NCBI GenBank assembly: GCA_018287875.1
Contig: JAGVVL010000002.1
Span: forward strand, 3,348,001 to 3,412,000
Length of the DNA: 64,000 bases
DNA from: Nigrospora sphaerica
Lineage: Eukaryota; Ascomycota; Sordariomycetes; Amphisphaeriales; Apiosporaceae
Direction: 5' to 3'
Under the pieces are notes generated by a model. That model saw only the letters and a list, made by a program, of their open reading frames with translations. It was not told where the DNA came from and did not search any database. Shown here in pieces: positions 1 through 9,771 of the stretch (position 1 is the stretch's first letter; each line of letters starts with the position of its first letter). Made by a program: the position numbers and the translations under genes.

Positions 1-1398
1 GAGAACCTGGGCGTCCAGTGCGGGATCGTCGGTCATGCTACGACACCGGCTAATGCGGGGTTTAGGGGGCCCTTTGAGCGAACAGTATGGGCGAAGAATT
101 GTCATTCGCATTACCTTCTCGCTGGTCTTCATATGGACCCTAGCCTGCGCCTTGGCCCCCAATTGGTCGGTGTTTCTTATTTTCAGGTTCCTCTGCGGTG
201 CGGCCGCCGGCGGACCCATCGCCGTGGTTGCCGGCATCATTGCGGACACGTACGGTGACCCTATCGAAAGAGGGTGGGCCATGGCCTGGTTTATGGCTGT
301 AAGTCGATGTAACGGTACCGAAGACGGCGGTATGAAGCCATGACTGACGCACCCCAGGCAACTATATGGGGCCCCCTCTTCGCCCCCATTGTTTCGGTGA
401 GCCGTCGTCCCGTCGACTCCTGCTGGAGCTGAGCTGATCCTCCCCAGGGCTTCTGCTCGGCCAACATCGGTTGGCGCTGGGCATTTTGGATAGGTCTCAT
501 CTATGCCGGCCTGACGATTCCGCCTGTATTCTGGCTGCCCGAAACCTACGCGCCGGTGCTGCTGAGCCGCCGCGCCGCCGCTATACGAGCGAAAGACCCG
601 AGCGCCCAGGTCTACTCGGCCGCCGAGCTCGAAGACCGTGACTTCAAACAGCTCGCGACGGTTGTGCTGACACGGCCGCTCAGGATGCTGGCCACGGAGC
701 TCATCGTTGCCAGCACGTGCTTGTACCTGGCGCTCCTTTACGCAATCTTCTACATGTCGTTTCAGGCGTTTCCCCGCATCTTCCAGGGCGTGTACGGGCT
801 TTCGCCCGGCTTGACGGGCCTCTGCTTCCTCCCGATAGGCTTGGGGTCCTTCCTGAGTGTCTTCGTCCTGATCTACTACGACAAGTTCCTGGTGCGCGCC
901 AAGAAGCGCGGCGCGGCGTGGACGCGACAGGAGGAGTACCGGCGCATCCCGCTGGCGTGCGCCGGCGGGCCCGTCTTCGTGCTCTCGCTCTTCTGGCTCG
1001 GGTGGGCGGCGCGGGCCGAGGTGCCGTTCGCGGTGCCGATGCTGGCGGGCGTGCCGTTCGGGCTCGGCTACACACTCATCTTCATGGGCCTCGTCAACTA
1101 CCTCACCGACGCGTACGAAGTCTTCGCCGCCAGCGCCAACGCCGCCTCGACGGCCTCGCGCTCCGGCCTCGCCGTCGTGCTGCCGCTCGCCACGGCGCCC
1201 ATGTTCGCCCGCCTCGGCATCGCCGGCGCCTGCAGCCTCCTCGGCGGCCTCAGCGCCCTCGTCTGCGTCATCCCCGTCCTTTTCATCTGGAAGGGCGAGA
1301 GGATCCGCGCCGGGTCCAAGTTCTGCATCGAGCTCAAACGGCAACAGGCCGCGCAGAAGCAAAGGGCCACGGCGTCGAATGGCCCGCAAGACTGCTAA
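1..1398 (+). CDS. Major facilitator superfamily (MFS) transporter, 5' end missing
   Basis: Membrane transporter of the major facilitator superfamily, probably of the drug:H+ antiporter (DHA1) type; substrate unknown. The first clear exon runs from about 66 to 298, preceded by an apparent intron end (GCTAAT branch site, then TTTAG). Further exons are 358-396 and 448-1398, with introns of 59 and 51 bp, both phase 0. The visible part starts with GPLSEQYGRR, the loop 2-3 signature (G-x3-E/D-x2-G-R-R) of this family, so roughly the first two membrane segments lie outside the window. Seven or eight further hydrophobic segments follow, split by a charged central loop (residues DRDFKQL onwards), and the protein ends in a short Lys/Arg/Gln-rich cytoplasmic tail. 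DHA1 members of the polyamine or multidrug group are the likeliest relatives. The family call is secure; the subfamily is an inference. Confidence 0.85.
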
Positions 1399-3409
1399 CA
1401 TCCCATAGAATAAGAAAAGCGCCATAGAATGCAATGCCCACGGTCGGTTGGTCAGCCCGAGGTTGTTTCCATAGACGTCTCCGGGTTTTCCTCGTAATCT
1501 CTATTCAATGAGATGCATGTTTCTCAATACAGAGACGCCTGTTTCTAAATACAGAGATGCCTCTTTCTAAATACAGAGATACCTGTTTCTAAATACAGAG
1601 ATAACTGGCCTATCCGATGGCGCGAATGAAGTGCCAGGGATCAAAGTATCCCAAGGCTGTACGTTACCAACAGGTACCGACGCCGTCACAGGTGAGGATA
1701 AGCAAACCCGCGTTCCGCTGTAGATAGCTTGGGCACTAAGCATGCCGTCAGCACCCTAGTCTTCCTTCGAAAATACGCGAGAGGGTCGACGACGGGCTTC
1801 TCCCGAAAGGGCAGGATGTGGTTTATCTTGCGGCTCAAATGGTGTGCCGACTTATCCGAGATGCTAGTTGGATCTGCGACAAGGGAAGTGCCTACGATCT
1901 CCACCCCGCAACATCTCCCCTCGGGGTAAAGTCCTACATAAGCGGGTGACCGGGGGGCCATCGTCTGCTATTTTTACATGGTCAAGAATGATCTGAAACC
2001 ATCCCATCGTCATTCGGGCTATCGGCCGACGGTCTAATTTTGGGCGGACGGCACAAACGTCTCGTTTCACTCGACGGCTTGGCCACCCGCTTTCCTGTTC
2101 ACAGAAAACCCTGGTCTTTCCCACCCCACCTACCGGCCTCGAGCCGGCCCAACGCATTTTGGTCGCGTGCCCGTTTACCCAATCTGGAACTGGGTGTTCT
2201 CCTCATCGTCCCATACTACCCATGCCGTTTCTTTCCACCTAACGGCCTGGCATTCTGTTTCTGCCCCGTACCGAAACAAAATGCCGTCGGTTTCGTTGAC
2301 GAGGTGGAGGTCTTCCGAGGCCGAAGCATGCAAGGGCGAACATGTTGGCTGCGCAGGTCCAGTCGATGTACAAGTACTGGCGCCGAGCACGCCGAAGGGG
2401 GTCAGCGCCAAGGCTCGCTTCTCGCTCAAATAAAGCATGGCCGGCGTGAAGCACATCGTACGACTGGCCAGTCCTGCCCAGTGACACCTGCCCGTGTGTG
2501 TGGATGCACACGCTCAACAAGCATCCATCCTAAGCCTTGCCAACCCCCAAAGCCAAGTCGTATCAGACTCGGCGGTTGGGGGCCCATGGGGACGGAACCG
2601 GTGGGGATTGGCACACACGTTGGTCCCCAGAGCAGACCCCTCGTACCCCCCATCACCGCCTATGAGCGCCTCGGGGGGTGGGCATCCGTTTCTAACGTCC
2701 CGCACCGCATAACCTCCTACACGGTGACAGCCAACCAGAAAGGCACAGCCTGCCGACGGGAGGGGCTCCTCGCCAATTATAGCATGGAGTCCACCGCGCT
2801 GGACGAAGATAACCCCCTCGCTTCTTAGCTTCGTTCCCCTCTTTGGTCGCCCTGGGTATAGTCATTCTAGCATCGAAGGCACGGCTATTCGGCTTCGTGG
2901 TCGGGCCAAGACGTGTCAACTGCCTGCCTCTTCTCTGCATAGCCATCGCTCGGGTTGGACCCCGGCGTTACGTGTGGGTGGTATTCTGGGGACTCCGGCC
3001 AAGCCATCATTTACCAACGACCCAAGCCAGCAGCCATGCCGGCCGGGGCGGGGACCGGAGATGACCCCATGAGTCCGGGGCGGCATAGTGGCCTTCGCCC
3101 AGCTCTATAAGACCAAGCACGCCTCCCGGACATCCCAGGTTTGTTTGGCCAAGCTCACAATACTTCGTCGGTTTTCATCTTCTTAGACGGTTGACCCGGT
3201 TCTTGTTTCCCATACTCGGCCGGCCCGTTTTAAGCTTACATTCTTTACATCCTTCTGCTTCGATTCCCTAGCGCTTTTTGCTACCGCGAACTGTTTGCTA
3301 GAGTGCATACACCACTACACCTCTCGTTGTCACTCTATCCAACACCTGTAAGTATTTGGAGTAAAGGGGTTAATTCCGGCCACCAGGCGACGAAAGTTGC
3401 TTCCGGAGT
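1399..3409. other. Intergenic region between the MFS gene and the secreted repeat protein
   Basis: About 2 kb without a supported gene. It holds the 22-bp tandem repeat at 1511-1598 and long GC-rich stretches. One 262-codon open frame (2040-2828) was examined and rejected. A CT-rich stretch with a TATA-like CTATAAG near 3102 and a GTAAGT donor at 3348 may be part of an alternative leader for the gene starting at 3509. Confidence 0.6.
1511..1598. repeat. 22-bp tandem repeat, four copies
   Basis: Four head-to-tail copies of a 22-bp unit (1511-1532, 1533-1554, 1555-1576, 1577-1598), each close to AGAYRCCTGTTTCTAAATAC followed by AG, and a 5-base start of a fifth. Copies differ at one to four positions. 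It lies about 110 bp downstream of the transporter stop codon, so it may fall in its 3' UTR. Confidence 0.9.
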
Positions 3410-3417
3410 TATAAATA
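3410..3417 (+). promoter_or_regulatory. TATA box of the secreted repeat-protein gene
   Basis: The sequence TATAAATA is a full match to the TATA consensus and sits 92 bp upstream of the ATG at 3509. That leaves room for a start site near 3440-3450 and a leader of about 60 nt. TATA boxes of this quality in filamentous fungi usually mark strongly regulated or highly expressed genes. Confidence 0.65.
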
Positions 3418-3508
3418 GGGGTGGCTTGGAAGTGGAAGAAAGAAAGATCACTGACAGTTAGATTACAAGGTCCAACCCCCCCCCGAAAACAACCAAAACA
3501 CCGCCATT

Positions 3509-4863
3509 ATGCGTTACTCGATTGCCGCCGCACTGGCACTTGCCATCACCCCTGCCCTCGGCCTGCCTGCAACACCTGCCCTTGGGCTGAGCGCTGGACA
3601 GAGATGTATGTCGCGTACTCCCGATAACCAGGTCTTGAGCCTGGCGGCCCGGGACGATAAGAAGAAGGCGAAGGAAGAGGGAGAAAAGAAAAACGAGAAG
3701 GAACTCACCGGCACCTTCGGTAAACCAGTACCGCTGGTCGGCGGCGATCTGAAGCAGGATACCTCTTTCAAGGCTGTAAGCTCCGTCCAGTGATCCGACC
3801 AGGGACTGAGGCAGCGTCTAATCATGTGTTTCACCCAGACCGTCGGAGCTTTCGAGCTCGAGTTCTCGGCCAAGGACGCACGAACCCTGACCGTGACCGA
3901 GAACAAGAAGCCGGCGGCACCCCCCGCTGGCTTCAAGGCCCTCGAGCCCAGCTCCTTCATCGTCAGCCTAGCCGAAGGTGGAGACAAGCTCACTTTCGGT
4001 GGCGTCGACTACATCTTCGACCCTGCTAGTAAGTACAGACCCTCCGTGACTTTTGAGGCGAGCGCCGAACTTCGTACCTTGGGACGCATGGCTAACCATG
4101 AGAACAAGACGTGGCGCTGAAAGGTGTCGACTTGAGCAAAGCGCAGGTTGGGAAGCTCGACGCCGCGTCCAAGGCTTTCGTCATCGACAAGACGCTTGGC
4201 GAGCTCGAGTTCGAAGCCGAGGAGAACGAGGTCGCTTTCAAGAACGTCAAGGACGTCAACGGCGAGTGGGGCATCTTCGTCCCGGCCGCAGCCGTCGAGG
4301 CCCCTGCCGGCGACAAGAAAGAGGACGACAAGGCCGGCCAGGTCGAGGTCGCCGCCGTTTTCGGCAGCCCCAACCCCGTGAAGGCCAACGAGTTCACCAA
4401 CCTGAACTTTCCCAAGAACGTGAGTCCTCCCCGGCGTCCGGGGGAATCGGGAGCGGGACGAAGCTGACAACACCCTCCCCAGGCCGCGGGCGCGCTCGAG
4501 GTCGAAATCCAGGGGGCGACGGCCAACGTGGTGACGGTGGCGCCGTCCATGTTCGCGCTGCTGCCGCCGCTGGGCCACATCTACGTGGACCCTCTGACGT
4601 TTTCGGTGGCGACGCAGAACCCGCCGGCGGCCGGCGAGACGCACAAGCTCGACTACAAGTTCACCGACGCCGTCAAGGCCGCCGTCGACGTCTCCAAGGG
4701 CCTGCCGGGCCGGCTCAACCCCGCCACGGGCCAGTGGGTCACGACGGGCCTCGGCGAGTTCGAGTTCGAGGCCGACGAGAACGAGTGGAGCCTCAAGGTC
4801 GCCGACGTCAACGGCGTCTGGGCCATGTTCGTACCCGAGTCGGCCGTCAAGGCCAAGCAGTAG
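3509..4863 (+). CDS. Secreted protein made of two tandem copies of a ~145-residue module
   Basis: A 382-residue protein from four exons: 3509-3775, 3839-4028, 4109-4419 and 4483-4863. Residues 1-18 form a signal peptide (MRYSIAAALALA start, cleavage likely after PALG). A Lys/Glu-rich linker at 48-65 precedes two related modules, about 68-217 and 235-379. Matching landmarks are FGKPVP/FGSPNP, ELEFEAEENE/EFEFEADENE and DVNGEWGIFVP/DVNGVWAMFVP. Introns 1 and 3 are both phase 0 and fall exactly 19 residues after the Phe of FG(K/S)P, so the gene arose by internal duplication that carried the intron along. Intron 2 (phase 1, in residue 153) exists only in the first module. No Cys pattern or catalytic motif was seen, and I do not recognise the family. 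A secreted cell-surface or effector-like structural protein is possible but unproven. Confidence 0.85.
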
Positions 4864-5423
4864 AGCCGGGCCGGCCGGCAGCCGTACCGTGTACGCTATG
4901 TTCGGTGGTGTGCGTGGCGGGTTCCGATTTCCTTCCGAGTGCGACTTTGAGTTTGTCTGTACGCTTTTTTACCCCGGAGTGCTATTTCGTATATCAAAAC
5001 AAAGGTTGCAACCAGCTTCACCGAGCCAGCAAACGAGGTCACAAATTGATGTAAGAAAGGGTAAAAGTTTGGGCGGATATTAGTTCCGTATATGACTTAC
5101 CCACCAACGCCCCCTTTTCTTCCCTTTCTAGTACCTCGGCACCAAGGACCGCCTGCGACATTTTCCCTCCTCTAAATTATCCTTACGATGTGTTCTCGCA
5201 CAGGACCCATCCTCGCCCTCCAGCATGCCTGAGCCACATCGTATACTTCATTGCCCTAGTTAATTCCAACATCATCACTTCCTCTATCTCGGCATCGGCA
5301 AGGGGCTCGCGCTATTCTCTGTCTCGTCGGTTGGCGGGGAAGAACCGCCTTTTCACTTCCCTTCCTCTCCCATTCCCTCGAAATTCCTCCCCTTCGTCTG
5401 AAACATTATTCCGGCCGCCCAAG
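4864..5423. other. Intergenic region
   Basis: The 3' flank of the secreted-protein gene, then a CT-rich stretch (about 5340-5410) that resembles a fungal 5' leader for the tentative small gene at 5424. No gene seen. Confidence 0.6.
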
Positions 5424-5613
5424 ATGCGCGGCGAAACCTACGAGGGGCTGAACGCACTGTTCGCGCGCAACGCCCGCGCGCGAAACCTTGCCAGGTATAA
5501 GGTTGATGCGTACGCCGAGGCGCGGACGAAGGACGGCGGCAGCCCACGGCAGGTTGGGCCTCGGCGCCAAGGAGCACAAGCGGACAAGAGCCGGTGTTAC
5601 TGTGAGACCCTAG
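5424..5613 (+). CDS. Tentative 43-residue basic microprotein with one intron
   Basis: A possible tiny gene with exons 5424-5494 and 5553-5613 and a 58-bp intron (donor GTATAA, acceptor CGGCAG, phase 2). The start has a CT-rich leader and a good context (CAAGATGC). The product would be 43 residues, rich in Arg, Ala and Lys, with the second exon reading LGLGAKEHKRTRAG. There is no signal peptide or membrane segment, and I do not recognise the sequence. Without splicing, the frame runs on to 5645 with a less coherent sequence. Support is limited to splice consensus, start context and an even composition, so it may be spurious. Confidence 0.27.
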
Positions 5614-5788
5614 GTTCTATAACTAACAAAGAAACGACACGCTAAAAATGGATGCCTTTCCGACGCCTCTACGGTCGCCTGTATGGTAGTTGCCACCCGA
5701 AAAAAAAAAAACGCCGAGGAATGCTGTCTGCTGTACCGGCCGCGTTTTTTCCTTTCGGCTTTTTCCCTTTCCGCCCGGGCGACGCTCC

Positions 5789-6897
5789 TCATCGGCCCCA
5801 CAGCCAGGAGCTTCGCTTCTTCTCGAGCGGCGGGCGCGCCTCCTTCTTCTCGTCGACGTCGGCGGCGGCGGCGGCGTCGGCCTCGAGGCCGAGGGCCTTG
5901 AGCAGCTTGGCGGCGCCGCCGAGCTCGACGTCGATGCCCTTGATGACGGCGTCGCACCAGTCGGCGGCGGCGCAGTCGGTGCCGACGAGGCGCGCCGGCT
6001 GGCCCTGCAGGCGCGCCGTCTCGTCGGCGCCGCCGGCGGGCCGCACGGCGCGGAGCCGCATCTCGAAGGCGCCGCGGCGCATGTCGACGGGGCCGCGGAG
6101 CTCGGCGAGCACGGCACCGGCGGCGGTGCGGACGGCGAAGCCGCAGGCGCCGAAGCTGATCTCCACGGGGCTCGGGTTGGCGATGCGCAGGACGACGTCG
6201 GCGGCGCGGGCGTCGGCCGGGTCGCGGTCGGCGCGGGCGACGCCGACGCGCGGGCCCGCCATGCCCGCCATCGTCACCGTCTTCTCGTAGACGATGGTGC
6301 GGGGCCCGGCGCCGAGGGCCTCGACGCCGCAGCTGCCGTTGCGGAGCTCGAGGACGGCCGTCGGCCGCGCCATGACGTCGCCCACAAACGCCAGCAGCGC
6401 CGCCTTGTCCCGGACCTCGACGCGCTGGTCGGCCACGTCGACGCGCGCCCCGCCCACGCTCGTGTGCATCGTCGGCATCCGGAGGTGCCCGAAGCACGCG
6501 TCGGCGGCGTAGAGGTCGACCTCGAGCCCCGTCACCGTCGCCGGTATGTAGCCCGTGTTCGTGGCCCGCGCCTCGACCGACATGTGAAACGCACTTTCCC
6601 CCCGCCTTTGTGTTAGCCCCGGCGGCAGACGGACGGCGAGGGCGGCGACGGGTCCCCCCCTCCCCGTATCTCCCTCGACCCGAAGACGAGATGGCGCCCC
6701 ATAAGGGGAGGTTGGTAAGGGGGAAACAAGGGGGGCGGTAGGGCTTACTCATTGGTGACGGTCGTGATGCGGACCAGCGATACGGACAGCTCGCTGCGTT
6801 TCAGAATGAAGGTGATGACACCGTCGAGCATCACATCCAGGTAGTTCTTCTGCTCCGGCTCGGCGGCCGCGAGGCTGCCTTCGGCGGGGGATGCCAT
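5789..6897 (-). CDS. LEA2/DUF3712-like beta-sandwich protein
   Basis: A 317-residue protein from exons 6749-6897 and 5789-6593 with a 155-bp intron (donor GTAAGC, acceptor AAAG, phase 2). The start MASPAEGSL is followed by a segment with alternating hydrophobics (ITFILKRSELSVSLVRITTV). Two stretches then look like LEA2/WHy repeats: TNTGYIPATVTGLEVDLYA, and VVLRIANPSPVEISFGACGF further on. Such folds are known from LEA2 proteins and the fungal DUF3712 family, which often lie at membranes. This copy has no clear membrane segment and ends with a charged tail (KKEARPPLEKKRSSWLWGR). It is extremely GC-rich, with long Ala/Arg stretches. Function is unknown; the family call is a judgement from pattern only. 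Confidence 0.65.
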
Positions 6898-7837
6898 AGT
6901 GAACTCGTGGGCTGCGTGGGTTGTGGTGGTGCCGGCAACGGTTGCCAGGAGAGACCGGCCCCGAAGGAGGAGCTGTTATCAGGGCGGGACGGGCTGGTCA
7001 AAAGGGGGTAGGGCGATTTATGGAGCCTCCCCCTGGTATGATGATTTGCGCCGGCCGGTGCTTGGTCTCACGAGAAAAGCGTGGGGTGCATAGGAACAAG
7101 TCACGGACGGCGTGTGTTCGAGTGGGTGGGGGGGGGCAAGCAGTGTGTGTGTGTGAGCGTGTATGTGTGTGCATGTGTGGATGCGCTTGCCGCGCTGAGG
7201 CCGACGACGGGGGTCGTTTGTTTGGTCGGCGGCGATGTCGATTAGGGGTTTGGTTTTTGGCTGCTTTCCGGACCCAAGACGGACCCGGTCGTGGGTCTGG
7301 TTGCCCGGCTGCATTTCGGTAGACCGAGTTTGCGACCAAAGGTTTGCCAGCGTGCTTTGTCGTGGGTCGCACGCGCGCCATCAAATGTGTGTCCCGATGT
7401 GTAGCGGCCTAGTCACCTGGTCGTCTACTCTACCGGGTTGGCCACGTCGAACCGCGCGCATGACGCGCTATCCAAGGTCATCATCTATGGATGCCACTGA
7501 ACGACAATCCCCAAGTCACGTTATTCTGCCTGCACCGGCATTGCGGTAAGTCTGGGTAAAGTGAAGATCGCCCGCGCCCGAAAAGCGAGCCATGCAGCCA
7601 TATACTCGGCTCCGCACGTCCTGGGCAGGGTCCAACCCGGTCACGTCGATCGCAGGGCTGGGGAAACTGGCCCGAGGCATCGTGATTCGTTATATTATTT
7701 CCCCCCCTAGCGTAAAGTAGCTAGCCTCCATGGTAGGGCGTACAGAGGGCGTGGCTCGTGTCCTTGGTGACTGATAACTTGAACATGTGATCATCTCGCG
7801 GCGCAAACCGACAGGACGATGGATGCCATGCGCGTCT
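6898..7837. other. Intergenic region with a GT-rich tract
   Basis: The upstream flank of the LEA2-like gene (minus strand) and the downstream flank of the Con-6 gene. An imperfect (GT)n tract lies at about 7140-7181. No gene seen. Confidence 0.6.
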
Positions 7838-8149
7838 TTACATAACACGGCTGCCCTCGAGGTTGTCGGCAGCGCTCTTGCTGTGCGGCTTGGCCTCGTC
7901 GCCGTAGTGGGCCGTGTCGCCCAGCGCATCTACGACCTCCTGCGAGTGCGCCTTGGACTCGTCGCTGGTGTCTACCATCATGATGGGCCGGTGGTCAGAG
8001 AGCGCTAGCCGTCAATTCGGACAAACTGGGCGCCTACTTGGGTTGGACAGGTTCGCCTTGTGGCCCTGCACCTTCTTGCTGATGTCCTCCTTGCCCTGGG
8101 TGAGCTCTTCCATGTCACGGGACATGGTGGACTTAGCGCCGGCAGACAT
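7838..8149 (-). CDS. con-6: Con-6 family conidiation-specific protein
   Basis: An 81-residue protein from exons 8038-8149 and 7838-7971 with a 66-bp intron (donor GTAGGC, acceptor GGTAG, phase 1). The core GHKANLSNPNTSDESKAHS, then EVVDALG, matches the Con-6 motif (KGHKATLSNPNTSEEAKEHS-type). The intron splits the Asn of NPN. Con-6 proteins are small, hydrophilic, preferentially expressed during conidiation and accumulate in free conidia. Many have two or more motif copies; this one has a single copy plus a related HYGDEAKPHSKSAADNLEG stretch near the C-terminus that may be a degenerate second copy. A TATA-like TATAAGAA lies about 175 bp upstream. No ORF longer than 80 codons shows it intact because of the intron. 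Confidence 0.9.
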
Positions 8150-8324
8150 GGTAAGTGGTTGGTAGGTTCGGTGGCTAACGATTTGTTTTGTGATGGGATC
8201 GTCGATGGGAGGGGATGGGCTGCGAGAATCCGGCAGCGACTATGATCTCTGAGCGTGCTGTGTTGTATACAGATAGACTCGGGTTCAATAGCGTTTGACG
8301 AACTCAGCCTCAACCACCGTCTCT

Positions 8325-8334
8325 CTTCTTATAC
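8325..8334 (-). promoter_or_regulatory. TATA-like element upstream of the Con-6 gene
   Basis: On the minus strand the sequence reads GGTATAAGAA, about 175 bp upstream of the Con-6 ATG. It is the best TATA candidate in that flank, but the distance leaves a long leader, so the assignment is tentative. Confidence 0.35.
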
Positions 8335-9685
8335 CTCGATGCATGTGTATTGGCATATGACGTTTTGCGAGAGATGGGTGACATGTATAGACAGTGTTGA
8401 TCCCACTCATCTACTCCGTATGTAGCCGCCCGCATCGCGCCTTGGCAGAACTGCCGGTTTAGCCGTTTGCTGGTTGGTCGCCAGGCAGGTTGGCAGAGTC
8501 ATTAAGGATGCCTAAAGGGTAGATAGCAGGACGACAGATCTCGATGGACCCACGATTTCATGCTCTTGTTAACGAAAGCAGCAATGTTAGCAAGAAACTG
8601 GATACCCAAACCCGTCAACTGACCCTCCTGCCATCTCTTCTTCGCTCATGCGTGCCTGGTGACACGGCGGCTCAGGCGTGAAGGGTCGGCAGCACGGGTA
8701 CGCAATTGGAGAGCCTTGCTTCCGTGCCAAGCTGCCTGTATTGGAGGCCTTGCATGTGTGGCACACGACTCCTGCGTCATCCACCTCTGGCGCCGTCCCA
8801 GCTCCTTCTCCGAGCCGCTCGAAACCTTGGGCAGAGGTAGACAGCAAGCCATGCAGTCGGTTTTGGGGGGGGGGGAGCTGGGCGAAACGTGAGGGAGCGT
8901 GGGCGCTATACTTCACCAACGTGTATCCGGCTGGTTCGCAGGCTTGCAGTTGTGGGCTCCAGCTATCAGCTGGGATGAGTTATCAGCTGGACAGGCTTTG
9001 AAAAGGCCCCACCCGGCGTTGGTGTGAAGCTCATACACGAGGTTGTGAAAACTTAATGACCTACTGACGGGGCCCCCCCAAATAAAACCTTTACGGATTC
9101 CATCTCGGCAATGGATACCCGCTGACAGCTAAAACCCCGTACCCCCGCATAGTGTGCAAAATTAATGATCGTATAACAGTGATGAACTGTAGGGAGCCTC
9201 TTTCCAAAAGGGGGCTGGCTTCCTCCCGTGGCAGCTTGGCATTCATTACGGGCTACTTACCTTACCCCCCTCCCTCTAGTGGCGTGGGAAGCGGTTGGCA
9301 ATAGGGGCAGGCCCGTAGCGAGGCTTTCGACCCCGTCGGTCTAGGCTTCGCTCGGCTCGCCACGCATTTGAGTTCAGGAGACCTGCGTCCCAACAAGCGG
9401 TCCCAAGCCTGCCCAGCAGCTTGTCGGGCTCGGCACCAAGGCATCGGAAGCCGTCTCGCGTCCAAGCAAGTCAATTGTAGATAGGCAACCGGTATATGGC
9501 CGGGTGCCTGGCGAGCTGGGAACACGAGCAACCGCGTCCTACTTTGCGAGAGGCCACGGATGCGGCCGGGTTGCCGTGTCCCAGTGCATCTTGGTAGCCC
9601 CGACGCATACGCCTCCCCCACCGCCGCCTAGCGTCAGTGAGCGTCCCGACGGGCGGCCTTGACGAAGACCTTACGCAGCGCGCAT

Positions 9686-9771
9686 GCAGCAGCGGCAGAA
9701 GCAGAAGCCGAAGCAGAGGTAACGGCGGAAGCAGAAGCACAGAATCAGAAGCACAAGCAGAAGCAGCCGCC
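9686..9771. repeat. Degenerate GCAGAA/GAAGCA hexanucleotide repeat
   Basis: A purine-rich low-complexity tract of imperfect GCAGAA and GAAGCC units, about 85 bp long. Open frames across it are artefacts of the repeat. Confidence 0.7.

Noticed and set aside
1511..1598. Possible CRISPR array
   Set aside because: Repeats are contiguous with no spacers, and the organism is a eukaryote.
2040..2828. 262-codon plus-strand open frame
   Set aside because: Composition is erratic, without hydrophobic periodicity, domain or leader signals; three other frames are open over the same GC-rich stretch.
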